Below are positions 27,709 to 39,007 of a DNA stretch of 64,000 bases, in pieces (the stretch's first letter is position 1; each line of letters begins with the position of its first letter). The DNA lies in contig NZ_CP010523.2 in the NCBI RefSeq assembly GCF_000828055.2, positions 124,001 through 188,000 of the forward strand, in the 5' to 3' direction. The stretch is from Klebsiella variicola (GTDB lineage Bacteria > Pseudomonadota > Gammaproteobacteria > Enterobacterales > Enterobacteriaceae). Made by a program: the position numbers and the translations under genes. Under the pieces are notes generated by a model, which had not been told where the DNA came from, did no database searches, and worked only from the letters and a program-made list of their open reading frames with translations.

Positions 27709-28594
27709 TAAACGCAACCTTTTCGAAGATAGTATCCGGCACAGCGCTTTCTGGGGAAAAATTAATCACCCGAATCTGACGTTGCTGCAGTACCTGCGCG
27801 GCATGCGCAAAGGAGGGCATGACGAGGGTATCCACTTTTGTTGCCAGGTAAGAAGGCAATTTTTCTTGTTGTGTTTCGTAGAATCGCGGCTGGTTAAAGT
27901 TGGTCATATCCAGGCCGCTCACCAGGATAGTATTGAAGCCCAGCCAGGCGAGAATTTGCAGCGCCCAGTAGACCACCGTGCCGGCATCAAAGATGCCCTG
28001 GCGAATATCGGTGCTAAAACAGATATCCGGGCGCTGAGGATGAAAGCACATCGCCGCATTCTGCTGGTAAGTGCGCTTTATCGCTTCGCTGGCGACTTTC
28101 GGCTGGTAAATCTTATAGCAACCGTCCTCAATCAACGCCAAACGGCAGCGTAGTGCGTCCCCATAGCGATCGAGAATTTTGGCGATCCCGTGCATGGTGG
28201 TGAACAGCAGAATCTCCGGCTGGCTGACAATGGCGCGGATAATATCAGGCTTCTTATCGAAAAATTCCATGTCGACGATGGTATAGAGCGAAAAGTGCAG
28301 CCGGTCGGCAAGATGCCAGGCGCCATTGACGCCCATCACCGGGATCGTTTTCGACAACAGGGAAAAATCGATATTGCGGGTTGAGGGGCCGGTGGCGGTC
28401 AGCAGGACTTCGCCCTGCATGCTGTTTTTCAGCGCGCTCAGGCTGACCAGCGGCACCGTTTTCCCTTTATAGCGTAACGCGCTGATTTCGCCGCTTGGCG
28501 CGCGCGTAATACGGGTAAAAGGCCACAGATTTTCATTGTGGCGATAAGCGCGAGGGCGCGTATAGCGGTAGATCTGTTTAAACAGGGATCCCAT
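27686..28594 (-). CDS. WaaZ-like Kdo transferase (WabI candidate)
   Basis: A 302-residue cytoplasmic protein. The segments LLTATGPSTRNIDFS, PVMGVNGAWHLAD, GIFDAGTVVYWALQIL and ILVSGLDMTN followed by RFYE resemble WaaZ, the Kdo III transferase of E. coli, especially around the SGLDxT...RFYDE stretch. Klebsiella core type 1 has an outer Kdo on glucosamine, and WabI is the transferase proposed for it; this gene is the only candidate in the cluster. The ATG shares one base with the waaC stop (TGATG). Confidence 0.72.
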   Translation of the reverse strand: MGSLFKQIYRYTRPRAYRHNENLWPFTRITRAPSGEISALRYKGKTVPLVSLSALKNSMQGEVLLTATGPSTRNIDFSLLSKTIPVMGVNGAWHLADRLHFSLYTIVDMEFFDKKPDIIRAIVSQPEILLFTTMHGIAKILDRYGDALRCRLALIEDGCYKIYQPKVASEAIKRTYQQNAAMCFHPQRPDICFSTDIRQGIFDAGTVVYWALQILAWLGFNTILVSGLDMTNFNQPRFYETQQEKLPSYLATKVDTLVMPSFAHAAQVLQQRQIRVINFSPESAVPDTIFEKVAFNEYFKSE

Positions 28595-29565
28595 CAGCGC
28601 AGCCCCTGATTTTGCAGGAGAAGATGAACCCGGCTGGCCGGAATATCGCTGGTGCTGGTGCTGTTTTCCGGCCTGACGATATGCTGGTTTTTACCGTATC
28701 CGCCAATCAGCCCCGGATCGGTCGGGCCGTAGAGCGTGAAGTTCGGTTTATCCAGCGCGGCGGTCAAATGACTCAGTCCGGTATCGACCGAGACGACAGC
28801 CCGGGCGCTGGCCAGAACCTGCGCCACCTGCTCAAGGCTCATGCGCGGCAGCACTTCAACATACTCCCGGCCTTCCGCCAGTCGTTTTGCCCGCGCCTCT
28901 TCGTGCGGGGCGCCCCACGGCAGCTTAATGCGGACGCTGCTGTCGGCCAGCAGATCGAGAAGCTCCTGCCAGCGGGTTTCCGGCCAGTGCTTATCATCGC
29001 GGGTGGTGGCGTGCAGAAACACCAGATAGGGCGCGGCAGCGCTAGCCTCGTGCTGCAGGAAATGGCGCGCAATGGCGTAATCCCCCTGGGTCTGGGGTTT
29101 CGCGTAGCCAAGGCTTTTGGCGAACAGCTCGCGGGTACGCTCCACCGCGTGCTGCTGTTTCGCGATATGGTGGCGGCGGTTGTAAAACAGGCTGGCCAGC
29201 GGCTCGCGGGCCGTTTGCCAGTCCATACCGTGCTTGACGCCGTGCGCCAGGCGAGTAACCAGCGCGGCGCTTTTCACCAGCCCCTGGGCGTCGATGATGG
29301 CGTCATACTTTACCGCCTGAACGGCCTCGCGGAAGGCTTGACGCTCCGCTTTAATCGGCGCGGAAAACCAGGCTTTACGCCAGCGGCGAATCGCCACCGG
29401 GATCACCCGCTCGACGCTTTCATGCCAGGAGGGGATCTGCGCGAAACCCTCTTCAACCACCCAGTCGAAGCGAATGCCGGGGATGGCCTGCGCAGCGTCG
29501 GTTAGCGCGGGCAGCGTGTGTAGCACGTCGCCCATGGACGAGGTTTTTACGATCAATACCCGCAT
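28594..29565 (-). CDS. waaC: LPS heptosyltransferase I
   Basis: Adds the first L,D-heptose to Kdo of the inner core. The 323-residue GT9 protein begins MRVLIVKTSSMGDVLHTLPAL with the catalytic Asp13 region, and has VFLHATTRDDKHWP and VVSVDTGLSHLTAALDKPNFTLYGPTDP for ADP-heptose binding. Length is close to the E. coli enzyme. It lies 3 bp after waaF in the hldD-waaF-waaC operon. Confidence 0.96.
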   Translation of the reverse strand: MRVLIVKTSSMGDVLHTLPALTDAAQAIPGIRFDWVVEEGFAQIPSWHESVERVIPVAIRRWRKAWFSAPIKAERQAFREAVQAVKYDAIIDAQGLVKSAALVTRLAHGVKHGMDWQTAREPLASLFYNRRHHIAKQQHAVERTRELFAKSLGYAKPQTQGDYAIARHFLQHEASAAAPYLVFLHATTRDDKHWPETRWQELLDLLADSSVRIKLPWGAPHEEARAKRLAEGREYVEVLPRMSLEQVAQVLASARAVVSVDTGLSHLTAALDKPNFTLYGPTDPGLIGGYGKNQHIVRPENSTSTSDIPASRVHLLLQNQGLR

Positions 29566-29568
29566 CCG

Positions 29569-30627
29569 TTACGCTTCCTCGTGCTCGGTTTTTTCCGCTA
29601 ACAGTTCGTTCAGCTCTTGCAGGACGCGTTCTGGGGTGATGTCGATCAGGCTCTGATGATAGCCTTCCGCGGCATCGCCTTTGCGCACCTTGTGGTAGCC
29701 GCTAATCAGGCGGATAACCCGCGCTTTATGCGACAGCGGCGGGGTGAAGTCCGGGCTGCTCGGGCCATACAGCGCCACCAGCGGGCGGTCCAGCGCGGCG
29801 GCGACGTGCATCAGCCCCGAATCGTTAGTCACTACAGCTTTACAGGCGGCGATCAGAATGACCGCCTGCTCCAGCTGGGTTTCACCCGCCAGATTACGAC
29901 ACCAGGCCTGCTGCTCGCTGCTGAGGGCGGCGATGATCTCTTTGCCGGCCTCGTTATCTTTCGCCGAGCCGAATAACGCAATCTGATAGCCATCGTCGAT
30001 AAGCTTTTTAGCCAGCGCAGCATAGTGATAGTGCGGCCAGCGCTTTGCCGGTCCGAATTCCGCGCCGGGGCAGAAACCGATGATCGGCCGCTCGTTTGAG
30101 AGATTAAAGGCGTTGCAGGCCTGTGATTTTTCGCCATCGTTGACCTGCAGCTGCGGCCACAGCAGCGGCTGCGGTAGATCTTTGGCGCAGCGCATCACGC
30201 CGTTGTCGTAGGCCAGCGCCACGTAGCGTTCCACCATCAGCGGCCAGGCGTCTTTGTCCAGTACCCGGGCGTCGTTGAGCAGACCGTAGCGCATCTCGCC
30301 GCGCCAGCCGGTGCGCAGCGGGATGTTGGCAAAGAAGGGGACTAATGCCGATTTAAACGAGTTCGGCAGCACGTAAGCGCGATCGTAGCGACGCTCGCGC
30401 AGGCTGTGGCCGAGCTTGCGGCGTTCGCCGATAGCCAGCGCGCCGTGGCCCAGCGGCATCGGGATCGCTTCATTCACTTCCGGCATGCGCGATAGCAACG
30501 GACGGCACCAGGCTGGCGCCATCACGTCGATAATCGCCTGGGGATAGCGCGCCCTGAGCGTACGATAAAGACTTTGCGACATCATCATGTCGCCCACCCA
30601 AGACGGGCCTACCACCAGAATTTTCAT
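29569..30627 (-). CDS. waaF: LPS heptosyltransferase II
   Basis: Adds the second heptose of the inner core. The 352-residue GT9 enzyme starts MKILVVGPSWVGDMMMSQSL and has GFCPGAEFGPAKRWPHYHYA and VVTNDSGLMHVAAALDRPLVALYGPSSP. It sits 8 bp after hldD and 3 bp before waaC. Typical length and motifs. Confidence 0.96.
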   Translation of the reverse strand: MKILVVGPSWVGDMMMSQSLYRTLRARYPQAIIDVMAPAWCRPLLSRMPEVNEAIPMPLGHGALAIGERRKLGHSLRERRYDRAYVLPNSFKSALVPFFANIPLRTGWRGEMRYGLLNDARVLDKDAWPLMVERYVALAYDNGVMRCAKDLPQPLLWPQLQVNDGEKSQACNAFNLSNERPIIGFCPGAEFGPAKRWPHYHYAALAKKLIDDGYQIALFGSAKDNEAGKEIIAALSSEQQAWCRNLAGETQLEQAVILIAACKAVVTNDSGLMHVAAALDRPLVALYGPSSPDFTPPLSHKARVIRLISGYHKVRKGDAAEGYHQSLIDITPERVLQELNELLAEKTEHEEA

Positions 30628-30635
30628 GTTATCTC

Positions 30636-31568
30636 TTACGCATCCCGATTCAGCCAGGCCATATATTCCGTTACGCCTTCGGCAACGGTTTTGAACGGTT
30701 TGTCATAGCCCGCTTTGCGCAGGTTAGTCAGATCGGCCTGGGTGAATGCCTGGTAGCGGCCTTTCAGTTTGTCCGGGAACGGGATGTACTCAATGCTGCC
30801 TTTTTTATGGAAAGCCAGGGTCGCATCGGCAACCGCCTGGAAGGATTCCGCGCGGCCGGTGCCAAGGTTGAAGATCCCGGACACGCCGTTTTCCCAGAAC
30901 CACAGGTTGACGTCTGCCACGTCGCCCACGTAGACGAAGTCGCGCTTGAAGCCGTCGCTGCCTTCGAACAGTTTCGGACTTTCGCCATTATTCAGCTGGG
31001 TGTTGAGGTGGAAAGCGACGCTCGCCATGCTGCCTTTGTGGCCTTCGCGCGGCCCGTAGACGTTGAAGTAGCGGAAGCCGACGATCTGCGAATTGGCTTC
31101 CGGCAGGATCTGGCGGACGTATTCGTCGAACAGGAATTTGGAGTAGCCGTAGACGTTCAGCGGCTGTTCGTACTCACGGGACTCGATGAAGTCGCTGGTG
31201 CGTCCGCCGTAGGTGGCGGCGGAAGAGGCGTACAGGAACGGGATTTCGCGCTCCAGGCAGTAGTGCAGCAGCTCTTTAGAGTACTGATAGTTGTTATCCA
31301 TCATGTACTTGCCATCCCACTCTGTGGTGGAAGAGCACGCGCCTTCGTGGAAGATCGCTTCGATTTCACCGAACTCTTCACCCGCCATTATCTGGATCAG
31401 AAAGTCTTCTTTATCCATGTAGTCAGCGATGTTCAGGTCAACCAGATTCACAAACTTGGTGCCGTCTTTCAGATTGTCGACAACCAGAATGTCGGTGATG
31501 CCTTTGTCATTCAGCGCTTTAACGATGTTGCTGCCGATAAAGCCTGCGCCGCCGGTAACGATGATCAT
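30636..31568 (-). CDS. hldD: ADP-L-glycero-D-manno-heptose 6-epimerase
   Basis: Makes ADP-L,D-heptose, the donor used by WaaC, WaaF and WaaQ. The 310-residue short-chain dehydrogenase/epimerase starts with the NADP-binding [16 protein letters not shown] and has the catalytic YGYSK (Tyr-x-x-x-Lys) around residue 140. It heads the minus-strand waa operon and is divergent from kbl across a 213 bp gap that must hold both promoters. Confidence 0.97.
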   Translation of the reverse strand: MIIVTGGAGFIGSNIVKALNDKGITDILVVDNLKDGTKFVNLVDLNIADYMDKEDFLIQIMAGEEFGEIEAIFHEGACSSTTEWDGKYMMDNNYQYSKELLHYCLEREIPFLYASSAATYGGRTSDFIESREYEQPLNVYGYSKFLFDEYVRQILPEANSQIVGFRYFNVYGPREGHKGSMASVAFHLNTQLNNGESPKLFEGSDGFKRDFVYVGDVADVNLWFWENGVSGIFNLGTGRAESFQAVADATLAFHKKGSIEYIPFPDKLKGRYQAFTQADLTNLRKAGYDKPFKTVAEGVTEYMAWLNRDA

Positions 31569-31781
31569 AACTGTACCTTTGAAGTTGGGAGCCCGAAGAC
31601 AATCCGGGCATGAATGCTCATATCATATCACCACATGAGCAAGCCTACAGCCATTCGCAGAATAAGGTGCTGGGCTGACGTGATTTATGCTGCAAATAAT
31701 TCATTCAGGCCTGCATCATCTCGTATCAGCGTATAGCTTTGGGTAATATGTGCCAAATTTTGCCGAATCTGGAGAGTTGCA

Positions 31782-32975
31782 ATGCGTGGTGATTTCTACA
31801 AACAGTTAACGAGTAATCTGGAAACCGCTCGGGCCGAAGGCTTGTTCAAAGAAGAGCGGATCATCACCTCGGCGCAGCAGGCGGACATTACCGTCGGCGA
31901 CAGCCATGTGATTAACTTCTGCGCCAATAACTATCTGGGTCTGGCGAACCACCCGGAACTGATTGCCGCAGCGAAATCCGGTATGGACAGCCACGGCTTC
32001 GGGATGGCCTCGGTGCGCTTCATCTGCGGTACCCAGGACACGCATAAGCAGCTGGAGAAGAAGCTGGCCGATTTCCTCGGTATGGAAGACGCGATCCTCT
32101 ACTCCTCCTGCTTTGACGCCAACGGCGGCCTGTTTGAAACGCTGCTCGGGCCGGAAGACGCCATTATCTCCGACGCCCTGAACCATGCCTCGATCATCGA
32201 CGGCGTGCGCCTGTGTAAAGCGAAGCGCTTCCGCTATGCCAACAACGACATGCAGGAGCTGGAAGCGTGTCTGAAAGAAGCGCGCGAGGCCGGCGCGCGT
32301 CACGTGCTGATCGCCACCGATGGCGTCTTCTCGATGGATGGCGTGATCGCCAACCTGAAAGGCGTTTGCGACCTGGCGGATAAATACGATGCGTTGGTGA
32401 TGGTCGATGACTCCCACGCCGTCGGCTTCGTCGGCGAAAACGGCCGCGGCTCTCATGAATATTGCGACGTGATGGGTCGCGTCGACATCATCACCGGCAC
32501 GCTGGGTAAAGCGCTGGGCGGCGCCTCCGGGGGCTACACCGCCGCACGCAAAGAGGTGGTTGAGTGGCTGCGCCAGCGTTCCCGTCCGTATCTGTTCTCC
32601 AACTCTCTGGCGCCGGCCATTGTGGCCGCCTCCATCAAAGTGCTGGAGATGGTTGAAGAGGGTGCAGACCTGCGCGATCGGCTGTGGGCTAACGCGCGTC
32701 TGTTCCGCGAAAAAATGACCGCGGCAGGCTTCACGCTGGCGGGCGCCGACCACGCCATCATTCCGGTGATGCTGGGTGAAGCGGTGGTGGCGCAGAACTT
32801 TGCCCGCGAGCTGCAGAAAGAAGGGATCTATGTCACCGGCTTCTTCTATCCGGTGGTACCGAAAGGCCAGGCGCGTATTCGCACCCAGATGTCGGCGGCG
32901 CATACCCCTGAACAAATTGAGCGTGCGGTGGAAGCCTTTACCCGCATCGGCAAACAACTGGGCGTCATCGCCTAA
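31782..32975 (+). CDS. kbl: 2-amino-3-ketobutyrate CoA ligase
   Basis: PLP enzyme that splits 2-amino-3-oxobutanoate with CoA into glycine and acetyl-CoA, the second step of threonine breakdown after Tdh. The 397-residue alpha-oxoamine synthase has [14 protein letters not shown] with the PLP-binding lysine (~residue 244) and [11 protein letters not shown] upstream of it. GGAGAG precedes the ATG. It forms an operon with tdh, 12 bp away; in E. coli this operon is controlled by Lrp, but I did not identify Lrp sites here. Confidence 0.97.
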   Translation: MRGDFYKQLTSNLETARAEGLFKEERIITSAQQADITVGDSHVINFCANNYLGLANHPELIAAAKSGMDSHGFGMASVRFICGTQDTHKQLEKKLADFLGMEDAILYSSCFDANGGLFETLLGPEDAIISDALNHASIIDGVRLCKAKRFRYANNDMQELEACLKEAREAGARHVLIATDGVFSMDGVIANLKGVCDLADKYDALVMVDDSHAVGFVGENGRGSHEYCDVMGRVDIITGTLGKALGGASGGYTAARKEVVEWLRQRSRPYLFSNSLAPAIVAASIKVLEMVEEGADLRDRLWANARLFREKMTAAGFTLAGADHAIIPVMLGEAVVAQNFARELQKEGIYVTGFFYPVVPKGQARIRTQMSAAHTPEQIERAVEAFTRIGKQLGVIA

Positions 32976-32987
32976 TAAGGGTGTGAG

Positions 32988-34013
<1,026 letters not shown>

Positions 34014-34040
34014 CGCCTCCGGGCTGTTGTAAAAATCAGC

Positions 34041-34069
34041 AAAAAAGGCGCCTGCGGGCGCCTTAATTT
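34041..34069 (+). terminator. Intrinsic terminator of kbl-tdh
   Basis: Stem AAGGCGCC / GGCGCCTT, TGCG loop, preceded by an A-run and followed by AATTTA. It begins 28 bp after the tdh stop. Confidence 0.85.
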
Positions 34070-34182
34070 AGATTTGGATAACATTTTTAGCCTGCTTAAT
34101 ATTAAGCGCACAATTTCTACATCGATTTTACGGTTATTCGCTTATACAGTGTGTTTAGTCGCGGTTTAACTTTGTAACTATC

Positions 34183-34971
34183 ATGCTTAAACTCTCCGTA
34201 TGCTTACTGACCTGTAACTCTGCGCGCCTGCTGATGGAGGTGCTGCCGCCGCTGCTGAAGGTGGCCGATGAATGTATCGTCGTCGACTCCGGCAGCACCG
34301 ACGAAACGGTCTCTATTTGTCAGCAGTTTGGCCTCACCGTCCATCATCATGCCTATAAAGCCCACGGCGCCCAGATGAACTACGCCATCGGGCTGGCCAG
34401 CCATGACTGGGTGCTGTGTATGGATAGCGATGAGATTCTTGATAATGACGTAGTGGCGGCCATTCAGGCGCTAAAAGCGGGGGAGGAGCCGGACCCAACC
34501 TGCGCCTGGCGTCTGCCGCGCTACTGGTTTGTGCTCGGCACGCAGGTGCGAACGATCTACCCTATTTCTTCGCCGGATTACCCGGTGCGTCTCTTTAACC
34601 GCCAGCAGGCGCGGTTTAACGACCGGCCGGTGGATGACCAGGTGGTCGGACACGCACGCTCCGTCAGGCTGCCGGGCTTTGTACGCCATGACACCTTTTA
34701 TTCGCTGCATGAAGTGTTTAATAAGCTGAACAGCTATACCACCCGGCTGGTGAAGTACCAGCAGATCAAACCTTCGCTGACGCGGGGGATCGTCAGCGCC
34801 ATTGGCGCTTTCTTTAAGTGGTATCTCTTTAGCGGAGCGTGGCGCTTTGGCAAAGTCGGCGTGGTCACCGGCCTGTACGCCACGTTTTACAGCTTTCTCA
34901 AATATTTTAAGGCGTGGTACGCCCACGAAGATAACCAGGCGCCCGTCGCGCAAAAGCGAACGGACCCCTGA
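34183..34971 (+). CDS. WaaE-like family 2 glycosyltransferase
   Basis: A 262-residue GT2 enzyme with the same plan as WaaE of this window: LSVCLLTCNSARLL, VVDSGSTDETV and metal-binding CMDSDEIL, a central Trp/Arg-rich acceptor region and a C-terminal amphipathic FFKWYLFSGAWRFGKVG. It occupies the place of yibD (waaH) next to tdh in E. coli but is clearly shorter than that protein and nearer WaaE. An LPS-core modifying role is likely, but acceptor and donor sugars are unknown. No good ribosome binding site precedes ATG 34183, and the 170 bp upstream is AT-rich. Convergent with yibQ, only 5 bp apart. Confidence 0.8.
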   Translation: MLKLSVCLLTCNSARLLMEVLPPLLKVADECIVVDSGSTDETVSICQQFGLTVHHHAYKAHGAQMNYAIGLASHDWVLCMDSDEILDNDVVAAIQALKAGEEPDPTCAWRLPRYWFVLGTQVRTIYPISSPDYPVRLFNRQQARFNDRPVDDQVVGHARSVRLPGFVRHDTFYSLHEVFNKLNSYTTRLVKYQQIKPSLTRGIVSAIGAFFKWYLFSGAWRFGKVGVVTGLYATFYSFLKYFKAWYAHEDNQAPVAQKRTDP

Positions 34972-34976
34972 GTGGT

Positions 34977-35933
34977 CTAGTTGCCGGGATTGTCCCAGCC
35001 TTGCCATTTGAGGCGATAGTACTGGACCAGCGCGCTCTGGCTGATGCTGTCGCTGAGGATAGTGAAGAAGCGGCTGGCGTTCACGGGCTCCAGCGGGCGC
35101 TTCGGCTTGCAATACTTCACGCCGTGGAACGGATTGCGCGGTTTCTGCGGCGTTGGCAGCGTTTGTTGCGCAGGCGGCTGAGCATAGTTTGGCGTCGAGT
35201 TGTCGACCTGTGGCTCGTTGAGCAGGCTGCTCGGGCGCACCAGCGTGATATCCGGCGGCAGGTTATAGACCATCTGCTGCAGCACCCGCACCGTTGTCGG
35301 ATGCGGATGGCCAATGGCTATCGCCGAACCGTTGCGCCGCGCCAGGGCGATGGCGCGATTGAACTGGTTGCGGATATCGGCTTCATTCTGCGTATCGTCA
35401 AGAAACACCTTGCGCTTAATCACCTTCACCCCGGTGCCCTGCGCGGCGCGCATGGCTTGGGTGTTGCCGATGGTGACGCTATCGAGAAAATAGAGATTGT
35501 AGCGCTCCAGGGCCTGCATCACCTTCTGCATACCAAACAGGTTGGAGGTCATCGCGCTGCCCATATGGTTATTCAGCCCGACGGCGTAGGGAACTTTGCC
35601 GTAAGCCTCGCGAATGATGCGCTCGATCTCCTCGCTGCTCATTTCGGGACGCAGGGTGTCTTTTTCCAGCGGCTGTTTGCTGAGCGGCGCCATCGGCAGG
35701 TGGATGAGCACTTCATGGCCCAGATTATGCGCTTTCGTGGCCATTTCCCGGGCGTGCGGCGCGTTCGGCAGCACGGCGACGGAGATAGTTGACGGCAGCG
35801 CCAGCACCTGATTCTCGGTCTGCGGGCGGTAGCCAAAATCGTCAATAACGATGGAGAGTTTGCCAGCGAACGCTGGCGCCGCCAGAGCCAGCGAACCGGC
35901 TACGGCAAGAGCAATTGCGCGAAATTGAAGCAA
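34977..35933 (-). CDS. yibQ: Divergent polysaccharide deacetylase family protein YibQ
   Basis: A 318-residue exported protein with signal peptide (cleavage after AFAG, ~residue 24). The body is the divergent polysaccharide deacetylase domain: IVIDDFGYRP, VAVLPNAPHAREMA, EVLIHLPMAP and IAIGHPHPTT. Enzyme activity has not been settled for the family. It follows envC by 3 bp and is co-transcribed with it, which suggests a link to envelope or septal peptidoglycan work. The C-terminal ~60 residues are Pro/Gln-rich then basic. Confidence 0.92.
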   Translation of the reverse strand: MLQFRAIALAVAGSLALAAPAFAGKLSIVIDDFGYRPQTENQVLALPSTISVAVLPNAPHAREMATKAHNLGHEVLIHLPMAPLSKQPLEKDTLRPEMSSEEIERIIREAYGKVPYAVGLNNHMGSAMTSNLFGMQKVMQALERYNLYFLDSVTIGNTQAMRAAQGTGVKVIKRKVFLDDTQNEADIRNQFNRAIALARRNGSAIAIGHPHPTTVRVLQQMVYNLPPDITLVRPSSLLNEPQVDNSTPNYAQPPAQQTLPTPQKPRNPFHGVKYCKPKRPLEPVNASRFFTILSDSISQSALVQYYRLKWQGWDNPGN

Positions 35934-35936
35934 AAC

Positions 35937-37208
35937 TTATCTTCCCAACCACGGCTGTGGATTGACCGCCTGACCCTGGCGGCGAATTTCGAAATAGAGC
36001 GACGGACGGCCCTGACCGCCGCTGCTGCCTACGAGCGCGATAGGCTGACCAGCACGAACCTGCGTACCGACGCTGACCAGCGCGCTTTGGTTATAGCCAT
36101 ACAGGCTCATGTCGCCTTTGCCATGTTCGACCACCACCACCAGACCATAGCCCTGCAGCCAGTCGGCCAGAATGACCCGACCATCGGCAATGGCTCTGAC
36201 TTCGGTGCCTTCAGACGCGGCGATAACCATCCCTTTCCAACGTAGTTCACCTTGCAGCTGTTCGCCATATCGATGAAGGAGCGGACCGCGAACCGGCCAG
36301 AACGCCTGGCCGCGCGGCGAGCCCAGCCCGCCGGTGCGTGACATCAGCGAACGCTCGCTTTCCGTTGGTTTATAGGTGGTGCCTTTGCGCGATGCTTCCT
36401 GCTGGCGGTCGCGCACCGCCTGCGCATCGCGAGCTTCCCGATCGGCTCGGGCTTTGGCGGCAGCCTCCGCCTGGGCGATACGACCGCGTAGGCGCGATTC
36501 GTTAGCCCGCAATTCACTTAACTGTTGCTGACCCTGCTGAATGGCGGACTCCAGACCGGAAAGGGTCTTTTTCCGTTCGTTACGCGCCTGCTCCAGCTTC
36601 GCCTGCTGGGCTTTTTGCTCGTAGACCAGCGTCTGCTGCTGGCTCTGCTTCTCTTCGAGCATCGACTTTTGCACCGCCATCTCTTCGCGCGTTTTCTTCA
36701 GCTCCGCAATAGTCTCCTGACGGGCCTGGTTGAAATAGCTGAAGTAGACCTGCATCCGCTGATTGCGCTGGCCCTCTTCACCGCTCAGCACCATCTGGAT
36801 GCCGGTATGCGGCCCCTGGCGGAACGCGGCGTCAAGCTGCGCAGCGAGGTTACGCTCCTGAGACGCGCGCTGACGCTCCAGCTTCGCGAGAGAAGCGTTC
36901 ATCTCGTCAATCTGCTTATTGAGCTGGTTCAGGCTGTCCTGGGTTTCACGCAGTTTGCGGGCCGCGGCGGCGATCGCCTCTTCCTGCGCTTTGAGCTGGG
37001 CGAGCAGGCTTGCGCGCTGCTGCTGCTGTTGCTTAATCGCCCGCTGCCTGGCGGCGATGTCGGCCTGGATGGACTTTAGCTGATCGCGATCGTCGGCGTG
37101 CGCAGATGACGCGCACAGCAATACGCCAGCGCTGAGCGCGCTGGCGTAAAGGACGGATCGAACTGCCGTTGCGATCCATGTAGTTGAATACGTCGCCTTT
37201 CCCCTCAT
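35937..37208 (-). CDS. envC: Murein hydrolase activator EnvC
   Basis: Periplasmic activator of the amidases AmiA and AmiB during cell separation, recruited by FtsEX. The 423-residue protein has a signal peptide ending SSAHA, a long coiled coil (~residues 42-270) and a C-terminal LytM domain (~310-423). The LytM active site is degenerate: the last motif reads HGKGDMSLYGYN in place of the usual HxH, as known for EnvC, so it activates rather than cuts. It lies 9 bp downstream of gpmI and upstream of yibQ. Confidence 0.95.
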   Translation of the reverse strand: MRGKATYSTTWIATAVRSVLYASALSAGVLLCASSAHADDRDQLKSIQADIAARQRAIKQQQQQRASLLAQLKAQEEAIAAAARKLRETQDSLNQLNKQIDEMNASLAKLERQRASQERNLAAQLDAAFRQGPHTGIQMVLSGEEGQRNQRMQVYFSYFNQARQETIAELKKTREEMAVQKSMLEEKQSQQQTLVYEQKAQQAKLEQARNERKKTLSGLESAIQQGQQQLSELRANESRLRGRIAQAEAAAKARADREARDAQAVRDRQQEASRKGTTYKPTESERSLMSRTGGLGSPRGQAFWPVRGPLLHRYGEQLQGELRWKGMVIAASEGTEVRAIADGRVILADWLQGYGLVVVVEHGKGDMSLYGYNQSALVSVGTQVRAGQPIALVGSSGGQGRPSLYFEIRRQGQAVNPQPWLGR

Positions 37209-37217
37209 GGGGAAGGA

Positions 37218-38762
37218 TTATTCCACGATGAACAGCGGCTTGCCAGTCATCTCTTGCGGGATTTCCATTCCCATCAGCGACAGCATGGTCGGGGCGATGT
37301 CGGAAAGTTTACCGCCATTGACCGCTTTGACCGCTTTGTTACCGACGTAGATCAGCGGAACCGGCAGGTTGGTATGGGCGGTGTGCGCCTGACCGGTGGC
37401 CGGGTCGCGCATCTGCTCGGCGTTGCCGTGGTCGGCGGTGATCAGCAACTGGCCGCCAACGGATTCCACTGCCTGAGTCACCTGGTCGATGCAGTGATCC
37501 AGCGCTTCAACCGCTTTCACTGCCGCTTCCATCACCCCGGTATGGCCAACCATATCGCCGTTCGGGTAGTTACAGATGATGGTGTCGTATTTGCCACCTT
37601 TGATGGCGGCGACCAGTTTCTCGGTCAGCTCGGCGGAGCTCATTTCTGGCTGCAGATCGTAGGTTGCCACTTTTGGTGAGTTAATCAGAATACGCTCTTC
37701 GCCTTTAAACGGCTCTTCTACGCCGCCGTTGAAGAAGAAAGTCACGTGAGCGTATTTCTCGGTTTCGGAGATGCGCAGCTGGGTTTTATCGTGCTTCGCC
37801 ATCCACTCGCCGAAGGTGTTAGCGAGTGAGGCGGGCGGATAAGCGCAGGCGACTTTGATGTCGGCGGCGTATTCGGTGAGCATCACGAAGTCGAGGTTAA
37901 CCACTTTCTTACGCGCGAAGCCGTCGAAGTCGGCGTTGACGAAGGCGCGGGTGATTTCACGCGCGCGGTCAGCACGGAAGTTCATGAAGATCAGCGCGTC
38001 GCCGTCTTCCATCGCGGCATCGGCCTGGCCGGCGGCGCGGATAACGGTGGCTTTGACGAATTCGTCGTTTTCGTCACGGGCGTAGGCGGCCTGCAGACCC
38101 GCGACGGCGGTATCGGCCTGGAATTCGCCTTTCGCCAGGGTCATCAGATCATAAGCTTGTTCCACGCGATCCCAGCGGTTATCGCGATCCATGGCATAGT
38201 AGCGGCCAATAATAGACGCGATGCGGCCTTTGCCCAGCGCGGCAAATTTGGCTTCGAATGTCGCCAGCGTTTTTTCCGCGCTGCGCGGCGGCGTATCACG
38301 GCCATCAAGGAAGGCGTGCAGATAGATTTTCTCAGCGCCGCGCTCTGCTGCCAGCTCCACCATCGCCATGATGTGATCTTCGTGGCTGTGGACGCCGCCC
38401 GGAGACATCAGGCCCATGATGTGGACCGCTTTACCGGCGGCAACCGCTTTGTCGACCGCGGCGGTGAGTACCGGGTTGGCGAAGAAGGTGCGTTCTTTAA
38501 TTTCAACATCGAGACGGGTCAGGTCCTGGTAGACGATACGACCGGCGCCCAGGTTGACGTGGCCTACTTCGGAGTTCCCCATCTGACGGTCCGGCAGGCC
38601 GACTTCCAGGCCAGATGCATCGATCAGGGTATGCGGACGTTTGGCCCACAGGGCGTCCATTACCGGCGTTTTAGCGCTGTAAATGGCGTTATCCTGTTGG
38701 TCTTCGCGATAGCCGTAGCCATCCAGAATCACCAGTACCATAGGTTTTTTAGAAACCGACAT
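37218..38762 (-). CDS. gpmI: 2,3-bisphosphoglycerate-independent phosphoglycerate mutase
   Basis: Glycolytic interconversion of 3- and 2-phosphoglycerate using two Mn ions and a phosphoserine. The 514-residue protein starts [17 protein letters not shown] (metal ligand Asp) and has GNSEVGH with the catalytic serine (~residue 64), [12 protein letters not shown] and [12 protein letters not shown] chose 38762 because the further upstream in-frame codons do not match the family and this gives the standard length. Confidence 0.96.
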   Translation of the reverse strand: MSVSKKPMVLVILDGYGYREDQQDNAIYSAKTPVMDALWAKRPHTLIDASGLEVGLPDRQMGNSEVGHVNLGAGRIVYQDLTRLDVEIKERTFFANPVLTAAVDKAVAAGKAVHIMGLMSPGGVHSHEDHIMAMVELAAERGAEKIYLHAFLDGRDTPPRSAEKTLATFEAKFAALGKGRIASIIGRYYAMDRDNRWDRVEQAYDLMTLAKGEFQADTAVAGLQAAYARDENDEFVKATVIRAAGQADAAMEDGDALIFMNFRADRAREITRAFVNADFDGFARKKVVNLDFVMLTEYAADIKVACAYPPASLANTFGEWMAKHDKTQLRISETEKYAHVTFFFNGGVEEPFKGEERILINSPKVATYDLQPEMSSAELTEKLVAAIKGGKYDTIICNYPNGDMVGHTGVMEAAVKAVEALDHCIDQVTQAVESVGGQLLITADHGNAEQMRDPATGQAHTAHTNLPVPLIYVGNKAVKAVNGGKLSDIAPTMLSLMGMEIPQEMTGKPLFIVE

Positions 38763-39007
38763 TGCGACAACCTCATGCTCAAAGACAGAAATTTTGCGTA
38801 ATTTTACTACAGCTGAATCGTTTAAATCCCCGTGAAAGATCAAAGAAAGGGAAGGGGCGGCGTCAGAGGCGATGATGAAGGCGGCTTTTTTTTCGTGACC
38901 GCCCGCAGAAAATACATTACATCGCGCTCACTGGCTGTATTTGCCGCAATGCACAGGTATACTCCTTCCCTGGTTTTTTATCACTTAGTCGGGAGTTGTA
39001 ACCCCCC

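Noticed and set aside
31806-32957. Long open frame antisense to kbl (about 380 codons)
   Set aside because: It is the mirror of a GC-rich coding gene, is rich in His, Gln and Arg, has no recognisable domain and no ribosome binding site. The same applies to long antisense frames over lldP (45073-46341), mtlA (49549-50817), selA (54462-55436), waaC (28612-29505) and tdh (32997-33752).
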